A DNA stretch of 55,748 bases from an uncultured Collinsella sp. (GCA_900542235.1 UQNB01000002.1:1-55748); one strand, 5' to 3'. Counted from the first letter of the stretch, positions 24,104 through 32,559 are shown. Translations and numbers: made by a program. Notes: generated from the sequence alone by a model not told the origin.

Positions 24104-24970
24104 TTACTGCTGCAACGACCTTAACAGTTTGATTTCAGCCGCATAACCTGCAAGTTCGTTCGGTGTCTCCAAAATGAATGGCAATGCGCGCAAGCGGCTA
24201 TTCGATACAATATTCTGTATAACCTGCATACCGCCGCCAAACTCCTCGCTGCCAAGGTATCCCTTGCCGATGCACTCGTGACGATCTTTATGGGCGCCAC
24301 AGGGGTTCTTCGAATCGTTGATGTGCACGGCACGCAAACGGTCGATACCCACCACGCGGTCGAACTCGTCGAGTACGCCGTCCAGATCATGGATGATGTC
24401 GTAGCCGGCATCGCTCACATGGCAGGTGTCCAAACAAACGCCCAGCTTATCGGACAGCTCTGGACACTTGGCGGCAACGCCCTCGATAATGCACGCCAGC
24501 TCTTCAAAGCTACGGCCCACCTCGGTGCCCTTACCCGCCATGGTCTCGAGCAATACCGTCGTCTGCTGTCCCTCAAACATCACCTGGCACAGCGTGTCGA
24601 CAATCATCTGAATGCCGGCGTCTGCCCCCTGTCCCACATGCGCGCCGGGATGGAAGTTGTAGTAGTTGCCGGGCAGTGCTTCCAGACGCTGCAAATCTTC
24701 CGCCATAGCCTCCAAGGCAAACTCGCGCGCCCGCTCCTTAGCGGAGCAGGGGTTATAGGTATACGGGGCATGCGCCACCAGCGGTCCAAAGTCGTTTTGC
24801 GCCATAAGCTCGCGCAGAGCCGCCACGTCATCCATGTCAAGGTCTTTTGCCTTGCCACCGCGCGGGTTGCGCGTAAAGAACGCAAAGGTATTGGCACCAA
24901 TGGACAACGCCGTCTCCCCCATTGCCCGATAGCCCTTCGTCGTCGAAAGATGACACCCGATCGTTAGCAT
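24104..24970 (-). CDS. nfo: Deoxyribonuclease IV (AP endonuclease, Nfo family)
   Basis: 288 residues. GCHLSTTKGY at the start, AHAPYTYNP (~66), FHPGAHVGQG (~108), LLETMAGKGTEVG (~146), LDTCHVSDAGYD (~180), VHINDSKNPCGAHKDRHECIGKGYLG (~217) and the final LETPNE supply the conserved His, Glu and Asp ligands of the three zinc ions. It cuts abasic sites in base-excision repair. ATG 24970 follows GGAG. A long hairpin element lies in its 5' leader, 20 bases before the start. Confidence 0.92.
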   Translation of the reverse strand: MLTIGCHLSTTKGYRAMGETALSIGANTFAFFTRNPRGGKAKDLDMDDVAALRELMAQNDFGPLVAHAPYTYNPCSAKERAREFALEAMAEDLQRLEALPGNYYNFHPGAHVGQGADAGIQMIVDTLCQVMFEGQQTTVLLETMAGKGTEVGRSFEELACIIEGVAAKCPELSDKLGVCLDTCHVSDAGYDIIHDLDGVLDEFDRVVGIDRLRAVHINDSKNPCGAHKDRHECIGKGYLGSEEFGGGMQVIQNIVSNSRLRALPFILETPNELAGYAAEIKLLRSLQQ

Positions 24971-24990
24971 CTCCAGCTCCCCCTCATCAG

Positions 24991-25053
24991 TTGCGGTGAA
25001 ATACGGTCTATTGGTGCCTTATTTTGGCGCAAACAGACCGTATTCCACCGCAA
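24991..25053 (-). repeat. Covarying hairpin element, copy 1 (leader of nfo)
   Basis: A 20-base arm TTGCGGTGAAATACGGTCTA pairs with CAGACCGTATTCCACCGCAA (18 of 20). The outer 13 bases resemble copy 2 at 26150, while the inner stem differs on both arms in a compensating way. On the minus strand the loops of both copies share TTTGCG-CA-AATA-GG. Both copies end about 15-20 bases before a start codon and share the flank GATATAAAAGGG. Either a structured RNA leader or a small dispersed palindromic repeat. Confidence 0.7.
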
Positions 25054-25114
25054 GATATAAAAGGGGCATCAGGGGCACGGTCCGCCGAGCCCCCTTGAGC
25101 AGCAGCACCGCAGC

Positions 25115-26134
25115 CTAGAGCGTCAAGCGAATCGCATCGATGATCTGCGCGCAGCGCTGTGTGGCGGCAAGGGGCATGACGGGACTCTCGAGTTTCCCCG
25201 CCCGGATGAGCTGAGTCGCATGCGAAGCTTCGCCGTAAAAATCATCGACCTCAAATGGGACGTCGATTTCGAGCACTCGACCGTCGGAGTACTTCACATG
25301 GGCGAGCTCGGGGCGATGGAGGCGCTCGATTTCCACCGAACCTCGTTCGCAGGCAATCGTTAAGCGGCTTTCATATGCTGCTTTGCCGTCGCACACCATA
25401 TGAATGGGTATACCGCCGACACTCATATGGATCTCATCGGCCCAATCCACGCGGCCGCCTAATACGTCACGCCAGCGAACTTCACGAGACGAAACATCGC
25501 ACGCACCCGCAAGCAGATCCTCAAACCACCCGACCGCATAGCAGCCCATGTCATATAGACAGCCACCCTGCAACGGATCGAGCAGATAACTCGAAGGGGA
25601 CTCACCATAATCGAGTTTTTGCACGCTTTCGATCGAGACGATACAGCCGAGCTCGCCCGACGCAAGCAAACCCTTCACGCGAGTATGCATCGGACAAAAC
25701 CGATTTTTCATCGCCTCCATAAACGGCACACCGCACTCACGGGAAACAGAGGCGATCGCATGGGCCTCTTCTTCATTCAAAACGGCCGGCTTTTCGCACA
25801 GCACGGCCTTTCCCGCGCGCAGTGCCCGACAAGCCCAATGTGCATGCATGCCATGTGGAAGAGCCAAGTAGATTGCATCGACATCGGGATCGGCAATCAA
25901 CGTATCATAAGCCGCATCGCCGCTATCGTCAGCCGTGGCATAACTGTGCGCGGCATCAATCGAAAACGCTCGACAAAATTCCTCGACATGTGCAGGAGTG
26001 CGGCCGGCCGCAGCCACCAGCCGTGCCTCGTCGACCTTCTTGAGCGACGATGCAAATCGATGCGAAATGTGCCCAGCGCCCAAAACGCCCCAACGAACCT
26101 CACGCAAATCATCACATGAATCCCGATAGCCCAC
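25115..26134 (-). CDS. Gfo/Idh/MocA-family oxidoreductase
   Basis: 339 residues. Rossmann start RWGVLGAGHISHRF, then DVDAIYLALPHGMHAHWACRALRAGKAVLCEKPAVLNEEEA with the family's EKP motif (~100), and a C-terminal alpha/beta domain with LYDMGCYAVGW. It should oxidise or reduce a sugar-type substrate with NAD(P). GTG 26134 follows AAGGGAG; the open frame further upstream runs through a hairpin element and is not coding. It shares a strand with the aldo/keto reductase upstream, with a hairpin copy between them. Substrate unknown. Confidence 0.84.
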   Translation of the reverse strand: MGYRDSCDDLREVRWGVLGAGHISHRFASSLKKVDEARLVAAAGRTPAHVEEFCRAFSIDAAHSYATADDSGDAAYDTLIADPDVDAIYLALPHGMHAHWACRALRAGKAVLCEKPAVLNEEEAHAIASVSRECGVPFMEAMKNRFCPMHTRVKGLLASGELGCIVSIESVQKLDYGESPSSYLLDPLQGGCLYDMGCYAVGWFEDLLAGACDVSSREVRWRDVLGGRVDWADEIHMSVGGIPIHMVCDGKAAYESRLTIACERGSVEIERLHRPELAHVKYSDGRVLEIDVPFEVDDFYGEASHATQLIRAGKLESPVMPLAATQRCAQIIDAIRLTL

Positions 26135-26149
26135 GACAGCTCCCTTCAG

Positions 26150-26212
26150 TTGCGGTGGAATAGTTCCTGCTATCGCCCTATTCTGCCGCAAACAGGAACT
26201 ATTCCATCACAA
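26150..26212 (-). repeat. Covarying hairpin element, copy 2 (leader of the Gfo/Idh gene)
   Basis: Arm TTGCGGTGGAATAGTTCCTG pairs with CAGGAACTATTCCATCACAA (18 of 20; the two differences include G-U-compatible changes). The stem sequence GTTCCTG/CAGGAAC replaces the GGTCT/AGACC of copy 1, while the loop is conserved. Placed 15 bases upstream of the GTG start. Confidence 0.7.
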
Positions 26213-26224
26213 GATATAAAAGGG

Positions 26225-27415
26225 TCATGAGGAGCGAGTTTTGCTGAAGACTTTAAGCGCGGCCGTTACGGGGCCAGGCTGGAAACGTCGGCGCGCGTCG
26301 TCGAGACGCTCGGGGATATCGATGTGTTGCGGGCAGTGACGCGCACATTTGCCGCACTTGACGCAATTGCTCACGAGCTTGGGCTCGCTCGTGCGCACCG
26401 CGCTCGCTGTAAAGTATTGCGACAGCCCCGTAAACCAGCTGTGCGCATAGCTCGCGTTGTAAGCGGCAAAGCAGCCGGGAATGTTAATACCCTTGGGACA
26501 TGGCATGCAGTAGCCGCATCCCGTGCAGGGCACGCGATTCGATTTTTCAAACTCCGCCAGCACGCGTGCGATGGTATCGAGCTGAGCGGCTGTCATCGAA
26601 TCCGGCAGGGCCCGATCGGCCAGCACCGCGTTCTCGTCCACCTGCGCGGTATCGGTCATGCCCGAAAGCAGCATCGTGACTTGAGGATGGTTCCACACCC
26701 ACGAAAGGCCCCAAGCAGCCGGCGTCTTCAGGTACGGATCGCGTACGTCATCGAGCACGGCGCGGGCCCGCGGAGGCAGCTTGCCCGCCAGGCGTCCGCC
26801 CAAAAGCGGTTCCATCACAAACACCGCGAGCCCGCGCTCGGCGGCTGCTATAAGTCCCGCCGTTCCCGCTTGGTAGCGCTCTCCAGCGTAGTTGTACTGG
26901 ATCTGGCAAAAATCCCAGTCATACGCGTCGAGCATCGTCAGGAAGTCCGCCGCACTGCCGTGATACGAAAAACCTATCTGGCGAATACGCCCCGCAGCCT
27001 TTTGGTGCGCAATCCAGTCTTCGATGCCCAACGCCACCACGCGCTCCCACTGGGCGGGCGAAGTGATGTTGTGCATAAGGTAATAGTCGATATGGTCGGT
27101 CCGCAGGCGGCGCAGTTGCTCGTCGAAGAACCGGTCGAAATCCTCCGCGCACTTGCACGAAGCGTGCGGCAACTTAGTCGCGAGCAACACGCGGTCGCGC
27201 AGACCCAGGCGCTCAAGTGAGGCGCCCACGCACACCTCGTTACCGGGATAGAGATACGCGGTATCCAGATAATTAATCCCCTGCTCCACCGCACGGGAAA
27301 TGATGGCATCGGCTGTCTTCGCATCGGGGTGTCCCGGCGCACCGGGAAATCTCATGCAGCCCAGACCCAGAGCGGATATTCGGTTACCACTTTTGGGGTC
27401 AACGCGATATTGCAC
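26225..27415 (-). CDS. Aldo/keto reductase with C-terminal 4Fe-4S domain
   Basis: 396 residues. The N-terminal aldo/keto reductase barrel shows LGLGCMRFPG, GINYLDTAYLYPGNE (catalytic Asp/Tyr), LATKLP (Lys) and YYLMHNI (His). After residue ~300 come CTGCGYCMPCPKGINIP and CVKCGKCARHCPQHIDIP, two cysteine sets for iron-sulfur clusters. This fusion is common in anaerobes; the physiological substrate is unknown. GTG 27415 sits 4 bases after AGGAGGGG, a much better site than that of the in-frame ATG 27433. Confidence 0.87.
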   Translation of the reverse strand: MQYRVDPKSGNRISALGLGCMRFPGAPGHPDAKTADAIISRAVEQGINYLDTAYLYPGNEVCVGASLERLGLRDRVLLATKLPHASCKCAEDFDRFFDEQLRRLRTDHIDYYLMHNITSPAQWERVVALGIEDWIAHQKAAGRIRQIGFSYHGSAADFLTMLDAYDWDFCQIQYNYAGERYQAGTAGLIAAAERGLAVFVMEPLLGGRLAGKLPPRARAVLDDVRDPYLKTPAAWGLSWVWNHPQVTMLLSGMTDTAQVDENAVLADRALPDSMTAAQLDTIARVLAEFEKSNRVPCTGCGYCMPCPKGINIPGCFAAYNASYAHSWFTGLSQYFTASAVRTSEPKLVSNCVKCGKCARHCPQHIDIPERLDDARRRFQPGPVTAALKVFSKTRSS

Positions 27416-27578
27416 GGCCCCTCCTTTCGCCATCAGCGCCCCGGCAAGGCGAAACACAATGGTCACGCGGCCGAAACATCGTGGAATCGCAATCGAGAAC
27501 GTATCGTAACGCAGCAGAAATCGAGCTGTCACGGCACCGCTTTAACATCAGCAAAAAGCCCGATGAAAGGAGTCACCC

Positions 27579-28349
27579 ATGCCCGCGCTCGACCTTTGGA
27601 ATCTCGCATCCCAGCTCAAAAGCACCGATTATCGCTGGGTCGACCTCACCCACACGCTCTCATGCGACACCCCGCACTGGTTTGGCTTTAAGCCGTTTGA
27701 GTCCACCAAGCTCTTCGACTACCTGCCCGGCACGCCCGAGGGCATGCTCGCCCCCATGCGTTGCTTCCAGTATTCGGTCGCCTCGCAGTACGGCACGCAT
27801 GTCGACGCACCGCGCCACTTCCATGTTGACGGCCGTTCCCTTGGAGAGATTGAACCCATCGAGTTTATGCATCCGCTCTGCGTGATCGACAAGCACGAGG
27901 AGTGCGCCGCGAATCCCGACTTTATCCTGACCATCGAGGACCTCAAAGCCTGGGAGGATGAGCACGGTCGCATTCCCGAGGACGCTTTCGTCGCCTTCCG
28001 CTCCGACTGGTCCAAGCTCGCCGACCTCGAGAACAAGGACGAGGACGGCCAGCCCCACTACCCCGGCTGGGACCTCGGCGCCATCAAGTGGCTCGTTGAA
28101 GAGCGCGACATCGGCGCCATCGGCCACGAGCCGGCTGACACCGACCCGGCGAGCGTGACCACGCGTGAGGACGCCTACCCCTACCCCGGCGAACAGTACA
28201 TCCTCTCGGTCGACCGCTATCAGATCGAGGTCATGGACCATCTAGACGAGCTTCCCGCCACGGGCGCCGTCATCTTCTGCACCTTCCCCAAGGTGCGTGA
28301 TGGCGTCGGATATCCCGCACGTGTCTTTGCGGTCTGCCCCGCGTCATAA
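27579..28349 (+). CDS. Cyclase family protein (kynurenine formamidase-like metal hydrolase)
   Basis: 256 residues. WVDLTHTLSCDTPHW at the start and QYGTHVDAPRHFHVDGRS (~70) with its His and Asp ligands are the cyclase/KynB signature; IGAIGHEPADTDPAS and EQYILSVDRYQIE follow the second half of the fold. Family members hydrolyse N-formylkynurenine or other amides and lactones. No tryptophan degradation genes are near, so the substrate is open. GAAAGGAG site; terminator follows. Confidence 0.82.
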   Translation: MPALDLWNLASQLKSTDYRWVDLTHTLSCDTPHWFGFKPFESTKLFDYLPGTPEGMLAPMRCFQYSVASQYGTHVDAPRHFHVDGRSLGEIEPIEFMHPLCVIDKHEECAANPDFILTIEDLKAWEDEHGRIPEDAFVAFRSDWSKLADLENKDEDGQPHYPGWDLGAIKWLVEERDIGAIGHEPADTDPASVTTREDAYPYPGEQYILSVDRYQIEVMDHLDELPATGAVIFCTFPKVRDGVGYPARVFAVCPAS

Positions 28350-28423
28350 GTTCCCATGCGTTCGTCCTTCTAAATACGGCCATCCGGTGCACGCGACATG
28401 GCCCGGCGGCATACAATCCATCA

Positions 28424-28449
28424 GGCGCCCCATACGCGGGCGCCTTTTT
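28424..28449 (+). terminator. Terminator of the cyclase gene
   Basis: GGCGCCC/GGGCGCC stem with a 7-base loop followed by TTTTT. It ends 18 bases before the next start codon. Confidence 0.82.
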
Positions 28450-28466
28450 ATGGGGAGATGATTCAC

Positions 28467-29381
28467 ATGCAGATCAACAAGGTCGCCTTCATCGGCAAGG
28501 GCGGCGTGGGCCTGCTCTACGGCAGCATGATCGCCCAAGCGCTCGGCAACGACGCCGTCGAATACGTTATGGACGACGCGCGCTTTGAGCGCCACGCGGG
28601 TGATGCGCTCACCGTCAACGGCAAGCCCTGCGCGCTCAAGTCCGTCCGCGCGAGCGAGGCGACGCCCGTCGACCTGGTCATCCTCACGGTCAAGACAACC
28701 GGGCTCGATGTGGCGCTCAAAACCCTGGAAAGCGTCGTGGGACCCGACACGCTGATCGCGTCGCTGTGCAACGGCATCACGAGCGAGCAGAAGATTGCCG
28801 AGCGCTTTGGCTGGGAGCACACCGTCCTTGGTATCTGCCAGGGCATGGACGCCGTATTCCTCAACGGGGAGCTCACCTATACCAATGCCGGCGAGATCCG
28901 CTTTGGTGCGGCAGCGGGCACCGACCCCGCAACCGTTATCGCCATCGACGAGCTCTACACGCGTTGCGGCATCGCCCATACCGTCGAGCACGACATCGCA
29001 CATCGCATGTGGGCCAAACTCATGCTCAACGACGGCATCAACCAGACCTGTATGGCCTACGGCGGCACCTACGGAAGCGCTACGGAGCAGGGCTCCGAGC
29101 AGCTCCGCAGTTTTGTCTCCGCCATGCGCGAGACGCTTGCAGTCGCCAATGCCGAGGGCATCGAGCTCACCGAGGCAGACCTAACGCAGATGGTGCGTCT
29201 CATAAAAGGGCTCGATCCCGCCGGCATGCCCTCGATGGCGCAAGACCGCATCGCTCAACGCAGAACCGAGGTCGAGGAATTTGCGGGTACCATCTGCCGC
29301 CTCGCGGCCAAGCACGGTATCCAGGTGCCGCAAAACGAATGGCTCTATTCGCGCATCCGCGAAATCGAGGCCAGCTGGTAA
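28467..29381 (+). CDS. Ketopantoate reductase family protein (PanE/ApbA)
   Basis: 304 residues. KVAFIGKGGVGLLYGSMIA is the NADPH-binding start, DLVILTVKTTGLD and ASLCNGITSEQKIAE the middle, and HRMWAKLMLNDGINQTCMAY (~185, catalytic Lys) with VANAEGIELTEADL the C-terminal domain. PanE reduces 2-dehydropantoate in pantothenate synthesis, but several paralogues act on other 2-keto acids. No panB/C/D is nearby. GGGGAG precedes ATG 28467. Confidence 0.8.
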   Translation: MQINKVAFIGKGGVGLLYGSMIAQALGNDAVEYVMDDARFERHAGDALTVNGKPCALKSVRASEATPVDLVILTVKTTGLDVALKTLESVVGPDTLIASLCNGITSEQKIAERFGWEHTVLGICQGMDAVFLNGELTYTNAGEIRFGAAAGTDPATVIAIDELYTRCGIAHTVEHDIAHRMWAKLMLNDGINQTCMAYGGTYGSATEQGSEQLRSFVSAMRETLAVANAEGIELTEADLTQMVRLIKGLDPAGMPSMAQDRIAQRRTEVEEFAGTICRLAAKHGIQVPQNEWLYSRIREIEASW

Positions 29382-29419
29382 CGCCGCCGCACCGCATCCA
29401 ACAGTCTCAATAGCAAAAA

Positions 29420-29450
29420 CCGCCGCAAAGGGCACTCCCCTTGCGGCGGC
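29420..29450. terminator. Terminator after the ketopantoate reductase-like gene
   Basis: CCGCCGCAAaGG pairs with CCcTTGCGGCGG; pyrimidine-rich tail on the plus strand (TTCCTTCTTC) and AAAA on the other side. Confidence 0.78.
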
Positions 29451-29489
29451 TTCCTTCTTCATCTATGGGCAAAACCAGCTTCACAACGG

Positions 29490-29696
29490 CTAGCGCCGCA
29501 CCTGCGGCGTCTCGTCCTCGTCATCGCGGCAAAGGGTCACGCCCGCACTTCCCAGCAGCGCTGCTGCGATGAGCGCGCCGACCACAATAGGAGCAGCCCC
29601 GCACGAGCCCTGCATGCCTGCGACAAACGCAGCTGTAGGGCCAAGACAGCCAAGTACCAATGCGACGGCGGCGATAGCGATATCTCGAGCGTTCAT
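29490..29696 (-). CDS. Small membrane protein with two predicted helices
   Basis: 68 residues: hydrophobic segments at ~6-28 and ~36-56 and a charged tail CRDDEDETPQVRR, presumably cytoplasmic. GGAGGA lies 11 bases before ATG. No family recognised. It is convergent with the preceding gene and has no operon partner. Confidence 0.6.
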   Translation of the reverse strand: MNARDIAIAAVALVLGCLGPTAAFVAGMQGSCGAAPIVVGALIAAALLGSAGVTLCRDDEDETPQVRR

Positions 29697-29887
29697 GAGA
29701 CCACTTCCTCCACGAGAAAGACCTTATTTCTCATGAACCAGTGTGCCCCGCATGCATACGCCCAGCGTACCGCCACGGTAAGGGCTCTGTTAACTCAAAC
29801 GCACATAAAGAAAGGGCGGCTTTACGTTGCCTAAAAGCTCAGCAAAGACGCCCGCCCATCATGTGCCTATTTTGCTCTGATGGCAGA

Positions 29888-30664
29888 TTACCAACCGGTA
29901 TAGTAGTCGGTGGTTCCGGCAGCACAGCCGGAGTCATAGACCTTGCACTCGCCCTTGGAACCGGTAAACGTGGAGCCTTGGGCCTTATCGCCCGCGGCAA
30001 CGACGTAGTAGCCATCGGAATCGCGCCAAAAGCCCTCGGAATCCTGCGTCCATTCGCCCGTGCGGTGGTGATACAACACGTTGCTGCTGTAATAAGTCTC
30101 GCGGCGGCCGTTATAGTTATTGACGCCGCTCGAGCGCGTCAGACCCGAGCCGTTCGCGTAATACGCAGCAGACGTGTAAGACAAGCCGGAGCCGGCGTTG
30201 TAATACGAAGCCTGAACGGCCTCGGCGGCCTCGGCCTCGGCTGCGGCGGCCTCGAGCGCTTCGCGCTTGGCATTCTCAAGCGCAGTGCGCAGCTCATCGA
30301 GCTCGGTCGACTTCGCGTCGACCTCCCCCATCGTCAAAAGGCTGCCCGCACCATCGATACAACCCTGCAGCACAGCGCGCTCGTCATCGGTGGCATAGTC
30401 ACCATACATGTTTAGGATAATCTGAGCGCGCATCTCAAGGGAATCGCGCTTGGCCTCCATCGAGGCGTTCCACTCCTGCATGGAACCATAACCATCGCCG
30501 CGATAATCAACGGGCTGTACCAGCGTCGTCTCGGACGGCGTAGATCCAACCGTATCGGACAGTGTTGCCGCGTGGGCATCAGTTGCGCCGGCGCCCGCCA
30601 AAAGCGCCACGGTCAGAGCGGCGGAAAGGGCGGCGGCTTTCGGTTTTCGTGAATCGATCCTCAT
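29888..30664 (-). CDS. Secreted protein with coiled-coil and 3D-like C-terminal domain
   Basis: 258 residues. Signal peptide to about residue 33 (ALSAALTVALLAGAGATDAHA). Residues ~65-150 are helical and Ala/Glu rich, likely coiled coil. A Tyr/Ser/Gly-rich linker (YYNAGSGLSYTSAAYYANGSG) follows. The C-terminus GYYVVAAGDKAQGSTF ... KVYDSGCAAGTTDYYTGW resembles the end of cell-wall-associated proteins with an Asp-rich (3D/MltA-like) double-psi barrel: DSG and TD-Y. A role at the cell wall is likely, but enzymatic activity is not shown. GGAGGT lies 11 bases before ATG 30664. Confidence 0.68.
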   Translation of the reverse strand: MRIDSRKPKAAALSAALTVALLAGAGATDAHAATLSDTVGSTPSETTLVQPVDYRGDGYGSMQEWNASMEAKRDSLEMRAQIILNMYGDYATDDERAVLQGCIDGAGSLLTMGEVDAKSTELDELRTALENAKREALEAAAAEAEAAEAVQASYYNAGSGLSYTSAAYYANGSGLTRSSGVNNYNGRRETYYSSNVLYHHRTGEWTQDSEGFWRDSDGYYVVAAGDKAQGSTFTGSKGECKVYDSGCAAGTTDYYTGW

Positions 30665-30976
30665 GTAGCTGGAAACCTCCGTAGTGCGTTTTTGCTGCGT
30701 TTGAGCTGCGTGTGATTCGATCGCGCTGCATAGTACCTCGAGCAAATCGCGACCTGCGGTTTTACTCAAAAGGCGCACGTCAATTGCGTAAAACTCACAT
30801 CCTCTCAACAGGAGTTTTCCACAACTCGAATGCATAAAGCATGCCAAAAACCCTGTAATAGCGCCCTTCCTATGCAAAAATGGCGCCTGCGCAACCATTG
30901 CTTGCGCAGGCGCCTTGAGCAGGCATTTTATGCAGTTATACCTATCGAGTCGCAAGGGGTCCTTGCACAAGTCGCC
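30665..30976. other. 312-base intergenic region between the secreted protein gene and metY
   Basis: No gene seen. It holds an inverted repeat GTTTTAC ... GTAAAAC (about 30757-30805), a second small repeat around GGAGTTTTCC, and the metY terminator at 30882-30914. A promoter for the secreted protein must lie here but I cannot point to a clear one. Confidence 0.55.
30882..30919 (-). terminator. Terminator of metY
   Basis: A perfect 13-base stem GGCGCCTGCGCAA/TTGCGCAGGCGCC with a 7-base loop, followed on the minus strand by ATTTTTG. Confidence 0.9.
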
Positions 30977-32287
30977 TTACTCGTCCAGCGCGGCGAAGGC
31001 CTGCTTCAGATCCCAAATGATGTCCTCGGCGTTCTCGGTACCGATGGAAAGACGGATCGTGGAGGGCGTGATGTTCTGCTCGGCGAGCTCCTCGGCAGAG
31101 AGCTGGGAGTGCGTGGTGGTAGCCGGGTGCACGACGAGCGACTTGACGTCGGCCACGTTGGCGAGCAGCGAGAACACCTGCAGATGATCGATGAACTTCC
31201 AAGCTGCCTCCTGGCCACCCTTAATCTCAAAGGTGAAGATCGACGCGCCACCGTTGGGGAAGTACTTCTGATAGAGCTCGTGATCGGGGTGCTCAGACAG
31301 GCTCGGGTGGTTCACCTTGGCAACATGGCTGTCACCAGCCAGGAACTCAACGACCTTCTTGGTGTTCTCGACATGACGGTCGACGCGCAGCGACAGAGTC
31401 TCGGTGCCCTGGAGCAGAACCCAGGCGTTGAACGGGCTGATGCAGGCGCCCTCGTCGCGCAGCAAGATGGCGCGGACATAGGTCGCGAAGGCGGCGGGAC
31501 CGGCAGCCTCGGCAAACGAAACGCCGTGGTAGGAGGGGTTGGGCTCGGCGATCTGGGCGTACTTTCCGCTCGCCTTCCAATCGAAGTTACCGCCGTCGAC
31601 GATCACACCGCCCAGCGAGGTGCCGTGGCCGCCGATGAACTTGGTTGCGGAGTGGACGACGATGTTGGCACCATGCTCCAGCGGACGGAACAGATACGGG
31701 GTGCCGAAGGTGTTGTCGACGACAACCGGCAGACCGTGCTTCTTGGCGATCTCGGAGATGGCGTCGATGTTGGGGATGTCGGAGTTGGGGTTGCCGAGCG
31801 TCTCGAGGTAGATGACCGTGGTGTTGTCCTTGATGGCCCCCTCGACCTCTTCCAGGTTATGGGCATCGACGAAGGTGGTCTCGACGCCAAACTGGGAGAG
31901 CGTATGCTCCAGCAGGTTGTAGGAGCCACCGTAGATGGTCTTCTGAGCCACCACGTGGTCACCGGCCTGGGCAAGAGCCTGCAGGGTATAGGTGATGGCA
32001 GCAGCACCGGAGGCGACGGCGAGACCCGCCACGCCACCCTCGAGTGCGGCGATACGGTCCTCGAAGACGCCCTGGGTGGAGTTGGTCAGACGACCGTAGA
32101 TGTTACCAGCATCGGCAAGACCAAAGCGGTCGGCGGCGTGCTGGGAGTTGCGGAACACATAGCTCGTGGTCTGGTAGATAGGCACGGCGCGGGAGTCGGA
32201 TGCGGGATCGGCGCTCTCCTGGCCAACGTGAAGCTGCAGGGTATCGAAACCAAAGGTGTGCTCGGGGTTGTTGATGAACTGGCTCAT
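30977..32287 (-). CDS. metY: O-acetylhomoserine sulfhydrylase (aminocarboxypropyltransferase)
   Basis: 436 residues, the length of MetY rather than the shorter cystathionine enzymes. GFDTLQLHVGQ, AVPIYQTTSYVF, the PLP phosphate loop ASGAAAITYTLQAL, VVVDNTFGTPYLFRP and the PLP lysine in VHSATKFIGGHGTSLGG (~210) are present. RLSIGTENAEDIIWDL closes the fold. It makes homocysteine from O-acetylhomoserine and sulfide. A short cysteine-containing open frame and a stem-loop lie in its leader, and a LysR gene is divergent, so sulfur-dependent control is likely. Confidence 0.92.
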   Translation of the reverse strand: MSQFINNPEHTFGFDTLQLHVGQESADPASDSRAVPIYQTTSYVFRNSQHAADRFGLADAGNIYGRLTNSTQGVFEDRIAALEGGVAGLAVASGAAAITYTLQALAQAGDHVVAQKTIYGGSYNLLEHTLSQFGVETTFVDAHNLEEVEGAIKDNTTVIYLETLGNPNSDIPNIDAISEIAKKHGLPVVVDNTFGTPYLFRPLEHGANIVVHSATKFIGGHGTSLGGVIVDGGNFDWKASGKYAQIAEPNPSYHGVSFAEAAGPAAFATYVRAILLRDEGACISPFNAWVLLQGTETLSLRVDRHVENTKKVVEFLAGDSHVAKVNHPSLSEHPDHELYQKYFPNGGASIFTFEIKGGQEAAWKFIDHLQVFSLLANVADVKSLVVHPATTTHSQLSAEELAEQNITPSTIRLSIGTENAEDIIWDLKQAFAALDE

Positions 32288-32341
32288 GATGATCTCCTTG
32301 ATCGAACAAAAGTAAATAAAAAGAGAGAAGTAAGTCGCTGC

Positions 32342-32373
32342 CTCCTGATCACGCCGACGGGCGCAAACAGGAG
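32342..32373 (-). promoter_or_regulatory. Possible attenuator stem overlapping the leader ORF end
   Basis: CTCCTG (32342-32347) pairs with CAGGAG (32368-32373), spanning the last ten codons and the stop of the leader peptide. Ribosome stalling on the leader cysteine codons would affect whether this stem forms. Confidence 0.4.
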
Positions 32374-32402
32374 CCCGGCATTCGTCTTGGTAAGCAATTC
32401 AT
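32349..32402 (-). CDS. Leader peptide upstream of metY (17 residues, two cysteines)
   Basis: The frame reads MNCLPRRMPGSCLRPSA and stops. It has an excellent ribosome site (AAAGGAGG, 7 bases before ATG), better than that of metY itself, and lies about 60 bases downstream of the promoter. Short cysteine-containing reading frames in the leaders of sulfur-assimilation genes are known from other actinobacteria, where stalling at cysteine codons couples expression to cysteinyl-tRNA supply. The same mechanism is inferred here. Confidence 0.6.
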   Translation of the reverse strand: MNCLPRRMPGSCLRPSA

Positions 32403-32470
32403 ATGCGGGCCTCCTTTCGCATCCCGGTTCCGTGGTTGGCTTAATTACCTACCGCCTTTGTGTGTTTTGA

Positions 32471-32499
32471 ATAGTACGAGCATTGTTTCCCTCGGTCAA
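32471..32499 (-). promoter_or_regulatory. metY promoter
   Basis: Minus strand TTGACC (32499-32494), 17-base spacer, TACTAT (32476-32471). Transcription would start near 32463 and include the leader peptide. Confidence 0.7.
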
Positions 32500-32519
32500 T
32501 CACTTAAAAGCGCTAACCT

Positions 32520-32540
32520 GTTATCGTTTTTATAGATAAC
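32520..32540. promoter_or_regulatory. LysR-type operator
   Basis: GTTATC-N9-GATAAC is a perfect inverted repeat containing the T-N11-A pattern of LysR binding sites. It lies 20 bases from the lysR start and just upstream of the metY -35 element. Confidence 0.62.
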
Positions 32541-32559
32541 AATCGGAAGGATTGCGTCG

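Noticed and set aside
30830..32470. 546-codon plus-strand frame opposite metY
   Set aside because: Antisense shadow that also runs through the metY terminator and the leader peptide.
32288..32470. SAM riboswitch or T-box in the metY leader
   Set aside because: I could not find the conserved cores of SAM-I/II or a T-box bulge; the short Cys-containing frame explains the leader better.
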